From Steroidobacteraceae bacterium (GTDB lineage: Bacteria > Pseudomonadota > Gammaproteobacteria > Steroidobacterales > Steroidobacteraceae), in assembly GCA_025927665.1 (NCBI GenBank), contig JAICKZ010000078.1, positions 1 to 11,566 on the forward strand: a DNA stretch of 11,566 nucleotides. Reading direction: 5' to 3'. The position numbers were made by a program, and so were the translations under genes. Each line of letters opens with the position of its first letter. The stretch's first letter is position 1. Below the pieces are notes generated by a model. The model was not told where the DNA came from and did not search any database. It saw only the letters and a program-made list of their open reading frames with translations. Below, piece by piece: positions 8,122 to 11,566 of this stretch.

Positions 8122-8147
8122 TTGGATTAATTGGAAATTGAATATTC

Positions 8148-9353
8148 ATGTTTAAAACAGGATTGGAAGTCTTGATCGATGAACCTCAGTTGCGTGCTCA
8201 ACTGTCAGGTAAGCGTGTTGCATTATTAGCGCATCCAGCGTCCGTGACGCGAAATCTTACTCATGCCATGGACGCGTTGTCGCTGTTGCCAGAAATCAAG
8301 TTATCTGCAGGCTTTGGCCCGCAGCACGGAATTCGTGGTGACAAGCAAGACAACATGATTGAGTCTCACGATTTTGTTGATGCAACTCATGGTATTCCGA
8401 TTTTCAGTCTCTATGGCGAAGTTCGCCGTCCAACATCACACATGATGGATAGTTTTGATGTGCTGCTCGTCGATCTGCAGGATTTAGGCTGTCGTATTTA
8501 TACCTTTATTACGACCCTACGATATGCATTGGAAGCGGCAGCGCAGCATCGCAAAACAGTATGGATACTGGATCGTCCCAATCCAGTCGGTCGCCCCGTT
8601 GAAGGATTGCGTTTACGCGAAGGTTGGGAAAGCTTTGTCGGTGCAGGTGCGTTACCGATGCGGCATGGGCTGACACTCGGTGAACTAGCAAATTGGTTTG
8701 TGCATACACTTAAGCTGGATGTGGAATGTCGCGTGATCAAGATGCAAGGTTGGCAAGTTGATTCTGCACCTGGATTTGGTTGGCCGTTAAATGATCGAAC
8801 TTGGATCAATCCTTCACCGAATGCACCTAATTTATGGATGGCGCGTTGCTACGCAGGCACGGTCATGTTGGAAGGCACGACATTAAGTGAAGGCAGAGGC
8901 ACAACACGACCACTCGAATTGTTTGGCGCTCCAGATATCGATGCACAAAAAATATTGCAACATATGTATGCGCTCGCACCACATTGGCTGCAAGGATGTT
9001 ACTTGCGTGAATGCTGGTTTGAGCCAACGTTTCACAAGCATGCAGGTAAATTATGCTCTGGGGTTCAGATTCATGTTGAAGACATGCACTATCAACATAA
9101 CGCGTTCAAACCTTGGCGCTTGCTCGCATTGGTTTTCAAGGCAATTCGCAAGCTTTATCCAACCTATCCATTGTGGCGTGACTTCCCCTACGAATATGAA
9201 CGCGAACGTTTGGCGATTGATGTGATTAATGGCAGCACTTTACTGCGTGAATGGGCGGATGATACGCACGCAGTACCGGCTGATCTTGACGCTGCAACTT
9301 GCGCAGACGAAACTGCATGGCGAGATGAACGCGAAACTTTTTTGCTGTATTAG
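8148..9353 (+). CDS. NamZ-family (DUF1343, GH171) exo-beta-N-acetylmuramidase-like protein
   Basis: The protein has 401 residues, the usual full length. Known NamZ enzymes remove N-acetylmuramic acid from the non-reducing end of peptidoglycan fragments during wall turnover. Family motifs run in order: GFGPQHGIRG (55-64), SLYGEVRRPT (87-96), DVLLVDLQDLGCRIYTF (104-120), LDRPNPVGRP (141-150), ESFVGAG (161-167), MRHGLTLGEL (171-180), INPSPNAPNL (220-229), and LEGTTLSEGRGTTRP (241-255). The C-terminal part (about 262-401) corresponds to the NamZ C-terminal domain. Most family members read PEHG where this one reads PQHG (58-61). I recall a xanthomonad-type subgroup with PQHG, so this may be a natural subtype rather than damage. 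No signal peptide is seen, so it may act on fragments already in the cytoplasm. The start ATG has GGAA 11 bases upstream. It follows the DOMON-like gene closely and is convergent with the small gene at 9475-9744. Confidence 0.92.
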   Translation: MFKTGLEVLIDEPQLRAQLSGKRVALLAHPASVTRNLTHAMDALSLLPEIKLSAGFGPQHGIRGDKQDNMIESHDFVDATHGIPIFSLYGEVRRPTSHMMDSFDVLLVDLQDLGCRIYTFITTLRYALEAAAQHRKTVWILDRPNPVGRPVEGLRLREGWESFVGAGALPMRHGLTLGELANWFVHTLKLDVECRVIKMQGWQVDSAPGFGWPLNDRTWINPSPNAPNLWMARCYAGTVMLEGTTLSEGRGTTRPLELFGAPDIDAQKILQHMYALAPHWLQGCYLRECWFEPTFHKHAGKLCSGVQIHVEDMHYQHNAFKPWRLLALVFKAIRKLYPTYPLWRDFPYEYERERLAIDVINGSTLLREWADDTHAVPADLDAATCADETAWRDERETFLLY

Positions 9354-9396
9354 ATGATCAAGTACGAGCAATCAATTATAGCGGGAGTAACGTCAT

Positions 9397-9419
9397 CAAG
9401 CTAAGTAAAGCGTAGCTTG
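9397..9419. terminator. Weak hairpin between convergent genes
   Basis: CAAGCTA (9397-9403) and TAGCTTG (9413-9419) form a seven-pair stem with a nine-base loop. It sits about 45 bases after the NamZ-like stop and 55 bases after the stop of the opposing small gene. Neither strand has a T-tract after it, so a role as a weak two-way terminator is only a suggestion from position. Confidence 0.25.
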
Positions 9420-9474
9420 GAATTCCATAGTACTTTGCTCACGACGCTGAAGCAGATTTCAGTAATTTCAATTG

Positions 9475-9744
9475 TTAATCCTCGTCATCCTTTGAACTTG
9501 AGTCAGTGAGTTGCTCGGGTTCTTCAACCGACCATTGTTCGCGAAATGCTTGAAGAGCTTCGTTGTAAACACTTGCGTGACGTTTGCTTAGCACTAGCGA
9601 TGACAAATCACATACTCGCGCCCGCAAAATGCCAAGATCACAAGCCGCATCAAAGAGGCTGGGATACCAGCTCTGCCAATTTGGCAATAACTCGTCAACC
9701 TGATCGCGTAGGCTGCGTTTGTTTGCGGGAATGGAAACAGTCAT
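9475..9744 (-). CDS. Small hypothetical protein, 89 residues
   Basis: I do not recognise the family. The product begins MTVSIPANKRSLRDQVDELLPNW and continues with a probable helical core (about 25-70; SLFDAACDLGILRARVCDL). It ends in an acidic tail (about 72-89; Glu, Asp and Ser rich, finishing KDDED). No signal peptide or membrane helix is visible. The protein-like composition, amphipathic helices and charged tail make it more credible than other short frames here. The start is ATG (complement of 9742-9744), with no clear Shine-Dalgarno. It lies tail to tail with the NamZ-like gene and head to head with the GloVer gene. Confidence 0.5.
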   Translation of the reverse strand: MTVSIPANKRSLRDQVDELLPNWQSWYPSLFDAACDLGILRARVCDLSSLVLSKRHASVYNEALQAFREQWSVEEPEQLTDSSSKDDED

Positions 9745-9789
9745 GGCGTTATTGTGCCACAGTCAAATGCCAATGAAATCCGCCAATCC

Positions 9790-9822
9790 AGCTGATGAAA
9801 TCAGCTATCACGGAATTTCGTG
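9790..9822. repeat. Two adjacent short dyads in the divergent intergenic region
   Basis: AGCTGAT-GAA-ATCAGCT (9790-9806) is a perfect seven-base inverted repeat with a three-base centre. CACGGAATTTCGTG (9809-9822) is a near-perfect palindrome just beside it. They sit 46-78 bases before the small hypothetical gene and about 200 bases before the GloVer gene. They could be operator sites or hairpins; nothing ties them to a named regulator. Confidence 0.35.
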
Positions 9823-10007
9823 GCTAAATTATTCATTTGACATCGAGCATGATGAAGAACTTGCGAATTATTAATGCGCCTGGGATTGGCTTTATTGACA
9901 ATCCCGTCGACAATGTCTTTTTTACGGTCGATCTCGTGCTCATGTGCTCTAAGCCATGTATATTGTTGGGCTGCGAAGTTCGGCGATAGTTGGAATCCGG
10001 GTTGTGT

Positions 10008-10014
10008 GGAGAAG
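10008..10014 (+). promoter_or_regulatory. Ribosome-binding site that sets the GloVer gene start
   Basis: GGAGAAG lies seven bases before ATG 10022, the best Shine-Dalgarno sequence in the window. It favours the first of three nearby in-frame ATGs (10022, 10025, 10031). Confidence 0.7.
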
Positions 10015-10021
10015 TTTGTTG

Positions 10022-11566
10022 ATGATGACAATGCCAAAAAGTAAATTGACCTGGCTCAAGAAGGCGGGGCTGAGCATTGTCTTTGCGATCCTGCCAGGAT
10101 TGTCAGCGCAGGCTGATACAGCTTTTCAAACGTTGGCGTATTCAAATGTGTTTGCGTTTTTCATCAGTCAGACATCGGCTGGAGTAACCGAAGTGCCACT
10201 GTTTGGTAGAAGCTATCTCTACGGCACGCTAACCAATACCTCAGGTACCAGTGGTGGCGGAATATATCGAACAACCACTGACGGCAGTGTCGTCGAAACT
10301 ATCTATGATTTGAAAGACACTGATGGTTATCTTCCCGCAGCAGGTTTACTGCTAGCGCACGACAACAATCTCTATGGCGCCACGGTATATGGGCCACGCG
10401 TGGGTGGCAACACTCAGGCTGGGTCAGGCACTCTGTTTCGCATTGCTCCGGACGGTTCCGGTTACACAACCTTGCATAAATTCGACGATACGATAGTTCT
10501 AATCGATGCGCAGACCGGAGTGCCCGTTAATGTAAACTTAGATGGCGCATTGCCTTCGCAGGCATTGGTGGATGGGAATGATGGTTTTTTGTATGGAGTT
10601 GCAGCGCGTGGTGGCATCAATGGCACCGGGACAATTTTCCGTATTCAGTTAGATGGCAATAATTTTCAGGTATTGCATTCATTTGCTTACGTCAATCCTC
10701 AGACTGGATTACCCGCTAATTTCAGCAATGACGGTGCTACTCCCGCCGGTGCCCTTCGTTACGATAGTACGACTGGTTTTTTATACGGTGTGACCAGTGG
10801 CGGCGGCGCCGTAGGAAACGGCACAATTTATCGTATCCAAACTGATGGCAGTCAATTTCAAACCATCTTTTCGTTTGAATCATTGAACGGTGCCATCAGC
10901 GGTAACGCCGACACAACCAATTGTCATGGCGCGGTACCAACGGGTCAGCCCTTGATCGCCAATGAAATGCTTTATGGCGTGACCACTCAAGGTGGTAACG
11001 ACAGTAGTAATTGCAATGGCAACTCGGATGGCAGTCTCATTGGATTCGGTACGGTCTATGCCATTTCACTCGCGGATATTCCTACTAGTGGATTAATGGA
11101 TTACAACAAATTTTTAACTGTACATGATTTTTTGGGTTCGGACGGACAGCAGCCCGTTGGTGACTTGGTCTTGGCCGCGGATGGTGTATTTGTTTATGGC
11201 GAGACCGCCACTGGTACGAACACTACAACCACACCTTTCTCCGGTTTCGGCACTGTGTTTTCGATTGACACTCGTGACCCTGCCGGTAATTTTAACTTTG
11301 CTCACGGATTCAACCCTGCAGAAAGCACTAGTCCTACTGGACATTTTATTCAAGCACGAGATGGTTACTTCTATGGTACTGCCACTGGTTCTGGCGGATG
11401 TAATGGCGGTGCAGTTTTTCAACTGCGTAGCGACGGGTCAGCGCCACAGAACGGCTCGGTAAGTTGTAATACTGGCATTGCCCCCGACAATTCGAGTTCT
11501 GGAGGGTATGGTGGTGGTAGTATGAGCTGGATATTTATATGTTTAATCGCAGGATTAGGTTGTGCG
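10022..11566 (+). CDS. Secreted GloVer-repeat protein with GlyGly-CTERM-like tail (open at window edge)
   Basis: The frame starts at ATG 10022 and is still open at the last base, giving 515 residues. Residues 1-32 form a Sec signal peptide: basic KSKLTWLKK, hydrophobic core, likely cleavage after SAQA. The rest repeats a 50-75 residue unit with the pattern (F/L)YG...GG...GTxFRI..DG...LHSF, as in the GloVer (Gloeo_Verruco) repeat family. Seven YG sites occur at about 67, 118, 191, 255, 318, 392 and 451, which would suit a seven-bladed beta-propeller (inference). The end reads SSGGYGGGSMSW then a hydrophobic run IFICLIAGLGCA. That matches the layout of GlyGly-CTERM sorting signals processed by rhombosortase and exported by type II secretion; the expected basic cluster would lie just past the edge. 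The role is unknown; surface binding or adhesion is plausible. Two cysteine pairs (301/331 and 460/482) could form disulfides. Confidence 0.88.
   Translation, partial: MMTMPKSKLTWLKKAGLSIVFAILPGLSAQADTAFQTLAYSNVFAFFISQTSAGVTEVPLFGRSYLYGTLTNTSGTSGGGIYRTTTDGSVVETIYDLKDTDGYLPAAGLLLAHDNNLYGATVYGPRVGGNTQAGSGTLFRIAPDGSGYTTLHKFDDTIVLIDAQTGVPVNVNLDGALPSQALVDGNDGFLYGVAARGGINGTGTIFRIQLDGNNFQVLHSFAYVNPQTGLPANFSNDGATPAGALRYDSTTGFLYGVTSGGGAVGNGTIYRIQTDGSQFQTIFSFESLNGAISGNADTTNCHGAVPTGQPLIANEMLYGVTTQGGNDSSNCNGNSDGSLIGFGTVYAISLADIPTSGLMDYNKFLTVHDFLGSDGQQPVGDLVLAADGVFVYGETATGTNTTTTPFSGFGTVFSIDTRDPAGNFNFAHGFNPAESTSPTGHFIQARDGYFYGTATGSGGCNGGAVFQLRSDGSAPQNGSVSCNTGIAPDNSSSGGYGGGSMSWIFICLIAGLGCA

Noticed and set aside
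9895..9900. Perfect TTGACA -35 box upstream of the GloVer gene
   Set aside because: At 16-18 bases downstream there is only a T-run and no TANNNT hexamer, so it was not called a promoter.
9801..10037. A 78-codon minus-strand frame before the GloVer gene
   Set aside because: It overlaps the start and ribosome-binding site of the well-supported GloVer gene and has no Shine-Dalgarno or recognisable protein character.

Overview
The window looks like the chromosome of a proteobacterium, most likely a gammaproteobacterium near the Xanthomonadales. The clues are a YcgR/PilZ protein, a NamZ (DUF1343) protein of the subtype I associate with xanthomonads, a DOMON-like gene beside it, and a GloVer-repeat protein ending in what looks like a GlyGly-CTERM sorting tail. 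Base composition is mid-range and fairly even. I see no insertion sequence, phage gene, tRNA, rRNA or CRISPR array. The assignment rests on protein similarity recalled by eye, not on a search.

Left part (1-6320), all on the minus strand. In transcription order it holds a 251-residue coiled-coil protein with its own promoter and a clear intrinsic terminator, then a 1450-residue membrane-anchored hybrid histidine kinase, then the N-terminal 228 residues of a Hanks-type Ser/Thr kinase that runs off the left edge. The hybrid kinase has about 700 extracytoplasmic residues that read as seven tandem beta-rich modules, followed by a transmembrane helix, PAS, HisKA, HATPase and two receiver domains. 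It has no HPt domain, so its phosphorelay partner must be encoded elsewhere.

Middle part (6577-9353), plus strand. It holds a PilZ/YcgR-like protein (probable c-di-GMP effector), a DOMON-like gene and a NamZ-family peptidoglycan glycosidase. The DOMON-like frame is cut by one in-frame TGA, and the conserved family tail is still readable just after it. DOMON-like and NamZ probably form a pair, with a TATAAT box between them that could give NamZ its own promoter.

Right part (9354-11566). A small minus-strand hypothetical gene is convergent with NamZ. A divergent intergenic region with two short dyads follows. The last gene is a secreted seven-repeat GloVer protein, open at the right edge, that looks like a surface beta-propeller.

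Taken together the window is rich in signalling (two phosphorylation-based sensors and one PilZ protein) and envelope functions. The points most worth checking are the seven-module sensor, the interrupted DOMON-like gene, and key-residue changes in the NamZ and PilZ proteins.
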